NCBI GenBank assembly: GCA_024036415.1
Contig: JAMWET010003062.1
Location: 1,117,501-1,181,500 of the forward strand
Reading direction: 5' to 3'
Source of the DNA: Prochilodus magdalenae
Taxonomy: Eukaryota; Chordata; Actinopteri; Characiformes; Prochilodontidae
Length of the DNA stretch: 64,000 nt
The position numbers were made by a program, and so were the translations under genes. The notes below the pieces were generated by a model. It saw only the letters and a program-made list of their open reading frames with translations, made no database searches and was not told the DNA's origin. This document shows, piece after piece, positions 1-10,141 of this stretch (position 1 is its first letter; each line of letters begins with the position of its first letter).

Positions 1-166
1 CACCATGATTAACAGTTTCATTTACATTTATGGCATTCATATGACGTGAGATAACTAAGTCATTGTATCAGCAAAAAATGAAGATTGGTGCATCCGTACT
101 AGACGCTTCATATTTGTTGCACTGACATTCAACACCTCTCTTCTCCTTTCCTTTCCCTTCTCTGAG

Positions 167-352
167 ATCTCCTCCGGGTCACAGTGTTCCTAAGAGGACC
201 CCATCTGCTCCTGGAGCGCCTGCTCGTGGGCCTGCTCCTCCTGCCCCTCTCCTTGCCACTCGTTCTGGTCCTTCATTAGCTGCAGTCCCCAACCACACAG
301 ACTCATCTAATACACCAGGACGTCCCAACAGAGTTGCCCCTAGCATTCCCAG
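167..352 (+). CDS. dnm3: dnm3 penultimate coding exon in window (proline-rich domain)
   Basis: A pyrimidine-rich tract ends in AG at 165-166 and the donor AG|GTAATG is at 353. The exon is 186 nt, entered in phase 2 (one base completes a codon, then 61 codons and two bases). It is rich in Pro, Ala, Arg and Ser, typical of the dynamin SH3-binding tail. Another AG at 183-184 would give a shorter exon. The longer one is preferred because its extra residues (SPPGHS) match the start of the human exon. Confidence 0.75.
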
Positions 353-641
353 GTAATGAATTACTAAGCCCACAGAAAATCCAACTGCGCTAATGCTCTG
401 CATCCAAAATAAAAATGAAGAATGCATTCAGACTGCATTCTGATAAGACTTAATAAAAATTCTCTTTTCATTTTGATTTCATTCACACTATTTCTTGCTG
501 TTAGTGGTTGTTTTTCTCTTTTAATTCTTCTGGTCATGTTTTTTCATCTGAACGAAGTTCCAAAACTTCCTTTTATTTTCTTTCTTCAGTCCACCGCAGC
601 TCTTACAGTCCACTGAACAGGGCAACCATCCGTCTCATTAA
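167..641 (+). CDS. dnm3: dynamin C-terminal proline-rich domain, last two exons (probable dnm3), partial at 5' side
   Basis: Two exons splice in frame to give the end of a dynamin. Dynamins are large GTPases that constrict and cut endocytic vesicle necks, and their proline/arginine-rich tail binds SH3 proteins such as amphiphysin and endophilin. The first exon reads S-P-P-G-H-S then RTPSAPGAPARGPAPPAP and ends PGRPNRVAPSIP. This parallels the human DNM3 tail (SPPPSP.., RPTRAPPSVPSR). The second exon adds PPQLLQSTEQGNHPSH and a stop. The GTPase, middle, PH and GED parts lie left of the window. Paralogue choice (dnm3 rather than dnm1/2) rests on the tail and on dnm3 being the neighbour of PIGC and SUCO in human. 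The terminal 16 residues differ from the human DNM3 ending I remember, so this may be one of several splice forms. Confidence 0.8.
590..641 (+). CDS. dnm3: dnm3 last coding exon
   Basis: The acceptor TTTCTTCAG ends at 589. One base completes the split Ser codon, then 16 codons (PPQLLQSTEQGNHPSH) and TAA at 639-641. Joining it to the exon ending at 352 gives no frame conflict. It is very short, so it depends on the splice match rather than on similarity. Confidence 0.65.
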
Positions 642-2790
642 GCAAACAATCTGAGGTTTACCAATAACAAAATCTTGACCCTAAAGTGGTTCCTATGAAA
701 TTGTCAGCTAATTTCAGTTTATATATGTACCATAATGCATCGAAATACGAAAGTCCAGCACAGCATGAACATGTCCACTAGGACAGGAGAATATACAGTA
801 CTAACACTGATTTACGAGTTTTCTCAGACTTTCGCAGGAGCCTCAGTGTTTTTAAAGAAGCCATTTATAGAGTCCTTTTAATAAGTCTGTTTGTTATATA
901 TATCCTGATTTTAAAATAGTTCATAAACAGACATTATGGTATTCTTTTAAAGATGACCATTTTTATTTAGTGAGTTAATTATTGTCCTAAAAATGTAAAA
1001 GGTTGCTGCTGTGTTGTTATTCTGCATTCTAACACTTTTTCCCAATACTTGTATACTAGGACCTGCAGAATATACAGTGTACATTTACTTCTACTTTACC
1101 ATGAACAGCAATGTCTGTTCTGTTCTGGTGTATGCCCACCATGTGCATTAAATGTAGATGGAACTTGATTGAGAATAATTTAAATGTTTTTTTTCAGCAA
1201 AGTCGCATGACTGTACCATGGGTTTTATTTTGCGCTTGCCTAAGTATTTCTAGACTAAGCATGTATCCAGGCACTTTACAGGCTCAGTATTCCACAAGTT
1301 CTTTGCTCCAGACTGAAATACATCAGGCATCACACATAGCTCAGGGGGGTTTTATGCCTTTTGAGAAAGAGCTTCAGTCATCTACACATTCACTCAAGTA
1401 CACCTGAATAAACTAATCAAGGCCTGCTGGTTTGAGGACAAGTGGAATCAGGTGGGCTTGAGCTGAAATAGACTCAGTATGTAAACGGTTAGGGCCCCTA
1501 TGACTAAACACTGGCAGAATCCCAAATTGTCCCGTTTGACATATAATACATTCTATAGGGTTCAAGCTACTGACTTTTACTCCCTATATTGTATGCATGA
1601 GATCTTGGAATGTATGAGGCTTACAACCCTTGCTGCAGTTTGAAAAGCTTTGGGGATAATATACCATATCATTATGTTCCCATTCATAAGGTAGACAGTT
1701 GCAATTGCTCTCATTGGTGTTCCTCATGGTCAGACTATGATTTATACGGCAGAAATCATAGTGATGCCAGATCTCAAAGTGATCTGTACCTATGTAGAGG
1801 AATGCAATCCTGTCTCATTGTTAGCCGTCAGTGTTCTCCTCAAGACACTGTTATCTGTGACATGAGGTTGTATATCTGTAGATACTTAATGCTTCTACTG
1901 GAATGTTTCCCATATTACCATATTTATAATAGCAGATGTAATGCAAAATTGTATGGCCATAAAACATTTTATAGCCACGAATCAAAGAAGAACAAAAAAG
2001 ACAGCGTGTGCATATCCACATACATGAACAAAGACTTGAATTAGAAGCCACCTCGGTGAAAGCAGAGGTTACTTGAGCTGGGTGGGGGTCTACTGGAAAA
2101 TGTGTTTTTCATATTCTTTTCCCCAACATTCAGTACAGACTGTCTCCACCCCCACCAACCCCTTCTCTCTTGATCGTTGGATGCCGGAGCCTAGTCAGCA
2201 AAGGCTGTAAATAAACACTTCTCATATTTCATACAGTTATTTGATTGTTTTATGTGGGTTTAGATATGTTTCATGATTAGCAGAAAGCCCGTAAAGCAGA
2301 GCAGCGGCCTGATTTTTGAGTTACAGAACAGAAGGCGTAAGATTATTACGCCATTGAACCAGCTCGCTCTGTTTCAGCTGCCTTCCACACTGGACTGGTA
2401 TTTCTGTTGTCTCCCCTCTTTCCGCATCTCTCCTTTACCACTCCACTGCTTCTCTATTTGTATTTGCTTCCTTAACCACACAGTCCGGTTTGTCCCCCCA
2501 CTTTCTCTCTTTTTTTTCTCACTCCCTTCTTCTCTTTGGCTCTCCTTTCGTTTCCTTTCTGCCTCATTTCCTCTGTGTTCTGAAATGGGTTGGTTTGGAC
2601 CTCCACCCTTTTTCTTTTGCATTTTCTCTCCCATCTAAACCCCCTTCCCTTTTTTTCTTCCAATTCTCCATGTTATCCAGTTTGTTCACATTCACCCTTC
2701 ACCCTTATTCGTATCTTCCCCTTTAAAATCTCACTTTTGTTCAGTTACTGTATGCATCCTGGACATAGACATGTATAATAAAATTTGGAC
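642..2790 (+). other. dnm3 3' UTR and 3' flank
   Basis: No further coding exon is supported here. AATAAA signals on the + strand occur at 1407, 2210 and 2777, so several cleavage sites are possible and the UTR could be 0.8 to 2.1 kb. The open frames in this stretch are low-complexity (Phe/Ser/Pro from a pyrimidine-rich run near 2.4-2.7 kb) and look non-coding. Confidence 0.5.
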
Positions 2791-3383
2791 ATTCTGGTGG
2801 GTCTGGGTCATTCATACCTTTCACAGTTCATCACTGTGTAGCATGCATCTCTGAATGCTGCTCTGGATAAGCATTTTCATTGTCTGTCTTGTACACACTT
2901 CCACAGTCTGAAAAAAATAAATCAGAGTGTACATGCACTGAGAAATTCAGTTACTGAGTTCAAATCCAGTTCTTTATCAGATATCTTATCAGAATGATAT
3001 AATTGTAAAACTGATAATGATCAGATTATTTAATGCATGTAAACTCAGTCATTATTAAAGTTAAAATAGTTCAGTAAATTTAAATAATTTATATAAAATG
3101 AAAGTTGCACTAGATACAGAAATGTGGTTTTATATAATAAGGTTTTATAAAATCTAAATTTGTAAAGGAAATTACCTAGACTGTCAGAAGCAGAAAAGAT
3201 TATTTCTATATTTCTCTATTATTTTCTATGTATTAATATTTTTGTATGTATATATAATATATAAAAATGTATAAAAGCTGTAATAGAAGGGTAGACACAC
3301 TTAACACTGAAAAGGTTTTCCACTTTTTTTTTTCAGCACGGAAAAATAAATAACTGATCATTAATGGCTAAAGATTAAATAAA

Positions 3384-3412
3384 TGAAAGGGTGGTCTTTG
3401 ACTTCTGCATGG
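3384..3412 (-). mobile_element. terminal fragment of a Tc1-like element
   Basis: The 29 bp GAAAGGGTGGTCTTTGACTT and following bases resemble, in reverse complement, the inverted terminus (..CAAAAGTCAGAGACCACC..) seen at 37622 and 51287. No matching partner end was found nearby, so only a remnant is claimed. Confidence 0.4.
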
Positions 3413-4359
3413 CATGTCTTGATGTTTGAAGTACACTTGACTAAGCAGAGCTTAGATCAATACGGGATTAGTTCTGCTAAAAGTGTGCAGAGCTCACTCG
3501 CCAACTTTAATGTTCTCACTTCATTCCTATTTTTCTTTCAGTCGCCCTGTTTAACACAGTAAATTAGATTAAATAGCCCTTGCATTATATCTCTCTCCTA
3601 CAATAAACCTTTGGTATTTCCAGGCTGTTAGATCTGCTTGGTTTCATCCAACCTTGTTTTGCTTTCTTTGCTTTTCTTTCGATTGTCCGCCACAGATCAG
3701 GAAAAATAAAAGCTGCTCACTTTCTCCTCGTTCCCATCCCAAAAAGCTTCCCCTCTCTGCCAGCTCCATTAGAGAGCGAGATTCCTGAACCTCCGCAGGG
3801 ATCTTTCCTGGACCCGCGCTGCAGGAACGCTGCCCCCCTCCACACACACACACACACACACTCTTAGATACCGTCCTTTAGTTACAGTTCCCTGACAGAC
3901 CTCAACAATGCATTAGGCAACTTGTGGTCACTCATGCCAGTTTATCCACATAGCCCTGGATAGAGTGATTATTGATGAGTAACAATATTATTATGACAGT
4001 CTTTTTCCACACTGTACTTCAAGACACAAGCTCAGAAGGATTGTGAAATTGAAAACAATTCATATCATCTTTCCCACCCACAAATGCAGAAACTTCACAG
4101 AGCATTGTTCATTAGTTACATTAGTTTTGGCTAGCTAACCTGAGGCCACCATCTGGAAATATCAAATTTCGTGATTTCGTATAACACTGTACATTTTCAG
4201 TCTCTAGTTTCTAAAACTGCAGCATCTGGCCTACACTTAATTACACAACATATGTAAACACTGAAGCAGTTAAGTCATTGTAATTTTGCTGAAAGGATTT
4301 GGCAGAGTGAGGTAGTGGTAAAAAATGGAGTACTCAGTGACTACGTGTGTTCGTTTCAG

Positions 4360-4590
4360 GAGACAGCCGCCGGCGGTACCTTCTCGACAGACACGTTAAC
4401 ACCCACAAGGTGACACAAGGCGTGCGTCCAGGAGAGGTCCGACCACAAAAAGGATGAGAAACACCAACTGATTGCTTTTCCACGTGAACTGCTGTATACT
4501 CTGACCTTTGCCAACTGCCCACATTCTTCTCCGATTGCCTTTGGTGTGGCTTTAGAGGCGGTAGACAAGATCTTAGATCTGTGGTTATAG
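4360..4590 (+). other. unexplained open segment, possible exon or decayed gene piece
   Basis: This CpG-richer patch lies in AT-rich surroundings. A good acceptor (TGTGTTCGTTTCAG) ends at 4359. From 4414 a frame runs 58 codons to TAG at 4588, with a non-repetitive sequence including DEKHQLIAFPRELLYTLTFA and ending ALEAVDKILDLWL. A second frame upstream (YLLDRHVNTHKV) is also open, so one frameshift would join them. I do not recognise the protein. It could be a pseudogene, a lineage-specific exon or chance. Confidence 0.25.
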
Positions 4591-5277
4591 TCAATTTGCA
4601 ATGGACTAAAATGAACTCCAGTCAGGCCAATGAGTCTCTTGTCTCCAGATGGAATGATCAGTGGGGAGGTTTCTGCAGTATTTTGTTTATACTGTACCTG
4701 TGAATGAAATAACCAGACTTATTCATGTTCTGTACATGTCTGCATTCGTTGCGATATGTGCTCTGAGTAGATTATTCTTGTATGCATTAGAGGGAGAAAG
4801 AGTTAGTGAATGTGTAAAGCTTTAAATAAACAGGGTTTGGGGATTTTGTAAGTAATGCCAGAGCATATGAAATATTCAGTTACAGGGAGAAACGTTTAAT
4901 ATATTGTAATATTTTCTAGTTTTGTTTTTATATAGCCATATCTGTTTATAAGAAGCTGAAATACTATTGTGCCTGAATATCAGTCCTTAAAAAACAATAC
5001 AGATCATTATTTAAAATGTGTTGAAGATGTTTTCTCAGTTACCTCAGATTCATGTTCAGCTGCAACACTTTTTCAGGGTGTTTTTCAAGTTCATTTACTT
5101 TTGACAGCACACTGTCACAATCTGACAATGAGAGAACAAATATGAAGAGGTTTTTTAATCACAGCAGAATCACTTTGCAGACAGTCTCAGTACCCTAGCC
5201 TAGCCACAAGAGCGCCCCCAACAGGTTATAAACACCCCTACTATTCTCAAGCAGCCCAGCAAAAATGTCAATGTACA

Positions 5278-5292
5278 ACTGCCCTCTGGTGG
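5278..5292 (-). promoter_or_regulatory. CTCF-type binding motif
   Basis: On the - strand the sequence is CCACCAGAGGGCAGT, which fits every position of the vertebrate CTCF core CCASYAGRKGGCRSY. It lies between the dnm3 and pigc 3' ends. Confidence 0.55.
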
Positions 5293-6370
5293 ACAATACA
5301 AATTGTCCAGTTAATTTGCTTTTGGAAAAAAATACCTGGTCATTTTATTTAGGTTTGATGTTGCAGTAGATCAGACTTTGGCCCTTTTGTTACGGCTTTA
5401 TTAACGAGGCGAGCCTGATGAGGTGATGCGAAGCCTGATGTGATTTTTTAAATCTAATTTTAGGGAAACTAATAGTATAGCACATCGTCATATGCATAGA
5501 TTTGCTAAAGCTAATGTTACTGGTGCGTCCTTACACTATTTGTTTGTGTTGGAGTGGAAGAGTCTAATGGCTGAAGATACATTACAAAACTATCTAACAG
5601 AGTTTTATACACAAATCAGTAGGAAACACTGTCCTTGCATGCAAACCGCTAATTAAAAATCAATACTTATTTTGGAGAATCAATATAATACTGCGATACT
5701 CAAGTGTACGGATATTTTACACCCCACTTGAGAACTTACAAACACTACTGGTACCACTGTTATTCACACTGTTCTTCTTGTTTCTCTGCTCCCACAGTCT
5801 TAAAGCCAAACTCAAAACATCTTTTTGTTTACTTTTTTAAAGTTTAGGGTTTTTTCTTTAAAGGAACTGCTTCACAAACATTCCTCACTGCTGGGTTTTT
5901 CTTTTCCACACAAACATCCTCCCCACATAATCCCTGTGGGTTTTCAATCATGCCTGGATTTCACATAATGGACCGTGTGGCATCTTGCATCATCTTGTTG
6001 CAATATTTGTTATTTGGTTTGTACTGTTTTGTTCTTCTTCAAATGCACACATAAAAACCTCAGTGTATGACAGGTGCGTGTGAGCAATGCATTTGTCAGT
6101 GTTTTTTTATACGTATATTGTATTTGAGCTAGTAATTAGTACGTCATTAACGTTTTTTAAGCAAACTGAGGACCAAAAAACCAACCCAGTCAGACTTAAA
6201 TCTGCATAGACATTGCTGTGACATCACAACCATGACAAATTCAAAGTAGGCTGGTTTTGCAGCTTAGCTTCCATGTATGGACTGGATGATACAGTACATT
6301 TTTAAAACTTAACGTATACAGGTACATCAAACTGCTTTATTTTCATTTATTCAGACTTTAGGTCATAATC

Positions 6371-6376
6371 TTTATT
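6371..6376 (-). terminator. pigc: pigc polyadenylation signal
   Basis: TTTATT on the + strand is AATAAA on the pigc strand, about 260 bases past the pigc stop. This predicts transcript cleavage near 6350. A run of about 19 A (6597-6615, T on the gene strand) lies between stop and signal. Confidence 0.5.
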
Positions 6377-6632
6377 GCACAGTCAATAAATAAAATCTTA
6401 AAACCATGTTATAAATGTATTAACAATTTAGTAACTGTTAAATATCTTTTTAAAATACTGTCTGTTTAATCACTTGCACCTTAGTTACAGCTTTAATCAG
6501 TAAACACATTGTTGAGTTTTGTAAATTAATCAGCATTTCGTGTTTTCTGTGAACTCTGATGTCAGTGCCAACAAATCATGGTTACAGTTATGAGTAAAAA
6601 AAAAAAAAAAAAAAAGAGATCCATACTTTCAC

Positions 6633-7526
6633 TTAAGTATTTATGTCAGCTCTCAAAAAGCGTGACAGGTCCTCTCTGATCTCTGCCTCGTCCCACGGAC
6701 CGTGGATGTTGTCCTTGTGTCTCTGTAGATGCACCAGCAGTAGGGGACAGGCTAACGTGAGCACTAGAAGAGCTAAAAACAGCAGGAAAGCTCCTCCAGG
6801 CCAAAAACTTGCCAGCCCTCCGACCCCAGCCACACACACAAGGGCTGCGGCCCAGGGGAAGCTCCACTCAGTGCGGTCCCTAAGACGATGGAGCAGGCAG
6901 GGCCACAGAGCGAAAACAAGTAGGGCACAGCTCAACATGGCAAAGGTGTGCAAGGCTCCGGGCAGCCGCGAGGCCAAACACACTGAGCCGAACAGCGCAG
7001 CGTTCAGGGACAAGCTGCCTGGGGGGCTGGGCTGCGTGTAGGGGAAGGATACCAGGTGGGCCAGCAGCATCATGGCTGACATGGCATAAACAGTGTCTGT
7101 GCTTACCGACTCCGTCAGTGTCTTTAGCACGGGTGAGAAGCCAAAGGTAAAAGCCAAGAAGATTGCTGCACTCTGCAGGTCTGCCATGCGTGTCCGCTCT
7201 CCACTGCCTCCTCCCAAAGCTTCATATAGGCCATAGCCCAGCAGGGCGAATCCAACACTGGCCCACAGCAGGGCAGACGGACCCAGGTCTCCTCGTTCCA
7301 TGTAGAACCACAATGTGAGGAACACAGCAACACATGAGAGCTGTTGTGCGACGAGGCCTGCTTCCCGCACCACTGCCCAGTAGCGGTACTGGCGGACACG
7401 GATATTGCGGCGCAGCTCCTCCAAGAAGCGACGGTCCACATAGTTGTCAGGGAAAGGCTGACGCTCATACAGAACCTTCCGCCACGGGACTGTCGGGGTG
7501 GCACCCGGGCCACTATCTGCACCCAT
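6633..7526 (-). CDS. pigc: PIG-C, GPI N-acetylglucosaminyltransferase complex subunit
   Basis: PIG-C is a multi-pass ER membrane subunit of the GPI-GlcNAc transferase (with PIG-A, H, P, Q, Y and DPM2), which transfers GlcNAc to phosphatidylinositol, the first step of GPI-anchor synthesis. The 297-residue protein equals the human length and keeps hallmark stretches: KVLYERQPFPDNYVDRRFLE (residues 16-35), FGFSPVLKTLTESVSTDT (127-144), SVCLASRLP (181-189) and NIHGPWDEAEI (273-283). About eight hydrophobic segments span residues 53-265. The frame is open 45 codons further upstream, but a splice acceptor (TTGGCAG) sits three bases before the chosen ATG and human PIG-C starts equivalently. The whole coding region is in one exon, as in mammals. 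The C-terminal RADINT replaces a shorter human end. Identification is secure. Confidence 0.96.
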   Translation of the reverse strand: MGADSGPGATPTVPWRKVLYERQPFPDNYVDRRFLEELRRNIRVRQYRYWAVVREAGLVAQQLSCVAVFLTLWFYMERGDLGPSALLWASVGFALLGYGLYEALGGGSGERTRMADLQSAAIFLAFTFGFSPVLKTLTESVSTDTVYAMSAMMLLAHLVSFPYTQPSPPGSLSLNAALFGSVCLASRLPGALHTFAMLSCALLVFALWPCLLHRLRDRTEWSFPWAAALVCVAGVGGLASFWPGGAFLLFLALLVLTLACPLLLVHLQRHKDNIHGPWDEAEIREDLSRFLRADINT

Positions 7527-7535
7527 CACCTGCCA
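7524..7535 (-). other. pigc: pigc coding-exon splice acceptor next to the start codon
   Basis: Read on the - strand, CATTTGGCAG is followed by GTG and then the ATG at 7526-7524. The exon therefore begins at 7529. This decides the start over the upstream in-frame ATG at 7661. Confidence 0.7.
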
Positions 7536-7799
7536 AATGACATTTGGATCATTAAGGTTTAGCACTACTCTGGAAAGCATACTTACCAACCTTGAGAAAT
7601 CAGTACACATCTGAGGCAAGCTTAAACTGTCAAAAAAATCCAAATTCTTCAAAGTTGTCAAATCTGAACATTACTGCACCTCTGTACTAACTGATTGTCC
7701 TTTGTTATGCCTTATTCGGAAAGGAATCAGAAAGTAAGAGTCAAAACATTTCTCTAACATTAATTCTAGGGGGCGGGGCTAAACTAAATAGACATATGT

Positions 7800-8160
7800 A
7801 TGTGTACAAGGTCGAGTCATAGTAACGACCACCAGCTAATATCCAGAGAACTGCCGTGTGCATCACGGACCACATCAAACAGGCTGGTATGGCTTAATAA
7901 GCTCCTGGTAGGTTGTCAGGTATCTGAAGCCATGCTGACTGCAAGGCAAAGCATCCCACAGCTGTTGAAGGGTGCGTGCAAGAGGATCGACGTGGTCTTA
8001 AAGATGCTAACTTGGGTTAAAATCTGAGGAACTGGGGGTCCGGAGTAGTACCTGGAAGCCTCATGCTCTTCCCACCAATGTTGTAAATTTCTAGCCATGT
8101 CGCATTGTCTTGCTGGAAGATCAATCCCATCCGCCCCAGCGAAGACAATCAGCATGTATG
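7800..8160 (-). mobile_element. Tc1/mariner-like transposase fossil, C-terminal half
   Basis: The - strand carries FQQDNATWLEIYNI, the block around the second catalytic Asp of Tc1-like DDE transposases (FQQDNAPCH in intact copies). Further on, in a shifted frame, it carries LQSAWLQIPDNL..IPACL, which matches the C-terminal helix region of the same family. Frameshifts and stops show it is dead. It lies inside the pigc 5' UTR intron. Confidence 0.6.
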
Positions 8161-8922
8161 GGTGTACGTGATCTGCATAGATGGATTCATGCCCATATCA
8201 GTTATTAGCGCCATCCGCATGGATGAGTGAGCCCAGAGAATGTCGCTTCCTTTATGAGTTATGCGCTTCCGCATGAAAAGTAGGAAGTGATCATAATAAC
8301 GTGACTGTAATTCTGTAGTGAAATGCTAGGTTTTACTGACCTAGAGTTTAGAATAACAGTACGAAAGAAAACAGTTAATGACGAGCAATAAAATTATGCA
8401 GCATATGATGGTTTGAATTTATTACAGTTATACTGATTATCGGCTCCAGGCTAGTCTAGGAATCCAACTGATGAACTACATAACAGCAAACGGCCTTACT
8501 GTTAACAGTTACTTAATACTAGAAGTCCGGCTTCTGTCGGTCCGGGAGGCTGTAAAATCACATCAGTGTCTCCGTCTAGCAGAACTGAGGGGTTTAAAGG
8601 TGTAGAGTCAGGCCCGGAAAAGGAACAGCAAATATCAAGACCCTTCTCCCGTGAGAACCGACAGTCTGCGTGCATGATCAGTAATGTGACCTCGGAGCAG
8701 AATTATCGACAGACAGCTCTATTCATACTGAAGCTTCATCATCTACCCGGGAAGCTTTCGCTTTCAGTCTGACTAGCTGTGCTTTGGTTTAAAACAGCCA
8801 GCAGGTCTCCAGTTCACTTTCGACAACAAAGCTAGAGACTAAAACACAGCTTAGTAATTAGTTTTACAAATACAATCAGTTTTGGTGTGAAATAATTTGG
8901 ACGTAATAGTCAAAACTCTTAC

Positions 8923-9100
8923 CGGCTCAGCTTCTGTTTCCTTGTTGCTGACTCCATCTCACCGCTCGTATTTCCGGATATGACGAAACACAAAAAAACA
9001 CAGGAGGTTGGCGGACGGGTGTAGTTGCGCCCTCTGCCGGCGGGCGGCGAACAGTAGCGCATAGTGATAATGGAAGTGTCGCACATGAAGCCCTCGGTTC
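8923..9100 (-). other. pigc: pigc 5' non-coding exon and promoter region (exon 5' limit approximate)
   Basis: A consensus donor CCG|GTAAGAG on the - strand ends an exon at 8923, the only strong donor upstream of the coding-exon acceptor that I noticed. The exon is GC/CpG-rich compared with its surroundings and holds an ETS-like CCGGAAAT core (about 8970-8977). The transcription start is not determined. The intron between it and 7529 would be about 1.4 kb. Confidence 0.5.
9027..9040 (-). promoter_or_regulatory. CTCF-type motif at the pigc promoter
   Basis: The - strand reads CCGGCAGAGGGCGC, one mismatch from the CTCF core CCASYAGRKGGCRS. It lies in the CpG-rich pigc 5' region. Confidence 0.4.
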
Positions 9101-9619
9101 CCACGGAGTTAAGGAAAATGATGAGACTGACAGCGTGTAGGCTTAACTATCGACACTTTAAAAGTGTACATGTTTTTTGGATTGACAATTCCGTTATCAT
9201 AGACTGAGGGGCTGTTGCCAGTTTGTTGTGGGCTACACTAGACTGGTTGTCTGCATTCACGCCCCCTGTATTTTGTCAGTACATTGTGGGTTAGTGTTGG
9301 GACACTGTAGTGTACTACATGGGACACTCCCTACAACCTGTTCACGAGCTTCCAGTTTTCTGGTTTTCTGGCCATTTTTAATAACGGACCTCATCATATT
9401 TCCAGCCTGATAATGTTTTAACGAAACAGCGAATCTATTTTCAAAGTGGGGAGTAACTACGTTTCTGCCCTAATCACAATACAGCTTTTCATCAGCAAAA
9501 GAAGAAAAGAAACAGTTATTGTTGCACACAGGAGCAAGTGTCGTATTGCAGTTCTATTCGGAGGGAAGATAAAGTTTATCAGGGACAACACATGATATAA
9601 AACTTAAGAGGCAGACGTC

Positions 9620-10141
9620 CTTATGGAGTTGTAGAGGTTCGTATTGGTGTCCTACAGTAACCCGTCCTATACAGCTTGAATACTCTCACACAGTTCCTGC
9701 TGATTTTGCTGTAGGGGTGGGTAGGAGTGACACCAGGCCTTCTGGACATTTCATATGTGACAACAAACCAGTGATCTTGGCGCTGACCACGCGGCCTCCA
9801 CACATGCATTCACTGGTCGTCTCACCAAGACAAAAGCAGGACTCGGCACTGAAGATGACCTAATGTCCGAGTCACTCCATGACAGTCTGACATGACACCC
9901 TTGCAGTCTTTGGTGTGATGTTGACGTGGTGTTAAGGGCAGTCGCCAAAACGTCTGTGTGCTTGTAGTCCTGCGTCATGCAGCTGTCTGCCAATGGTGCT
10001 GGCACTAACAGGATTACTAATGGAGGGCATTACTGCGGGCTGAATGTCCACGATGGTGGATAATGGGTCAGTCAGGTACAGAGAAAAGGCCAGCCGAGCA
10101 TGAAACAAATCATGTCTCACAATATCCAACCGACCCACCAA
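9620..10141 (-). mobile_element. Tc1/mariner-like transposase fossil, N-terminal half
   Basis: Read continuously on the - strand in one frame: ..VSASTIGRQLHDAGLQAHRR.., two stops, then VIFSAESCFCLG. The first block matches the second helix-turn-helix of Tc1 transposases (TIRNRLREAGLRARRP type). The second matches the first catalytic Asp block (FSDESRFCLG), here with Asp replaced by Ala. Stops plus loss of that residue show the copy is dead. Confidence 0.65.

Larger units (their letters stand above)
2791..6349. other. intergenic region between the convergent dnm3 and pigc genes
   Basis: AT-rich DNA with a short (CA)10 at about 3841-3861, one Tc1-like terminal fragment (3384-3412), a CTCF-type site (5278-5292) and an unexplained CpG-rich open segment (4360-4590) that is listed separately. 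I see no confident gene. Confidence 0.5.

Noticed and set aside
179..427. 82-aa frame on the - strand at the left edge
   Set aside because: Antisense shadow of the dynamin proline-rich exon.
7527..7661. 45-codon upstream in-frame extension of pigc
   Set aside because: A splice acceptor lies just before the downstream ATG, the extension is not like any PIG-C start, and the shorter form has the human length.
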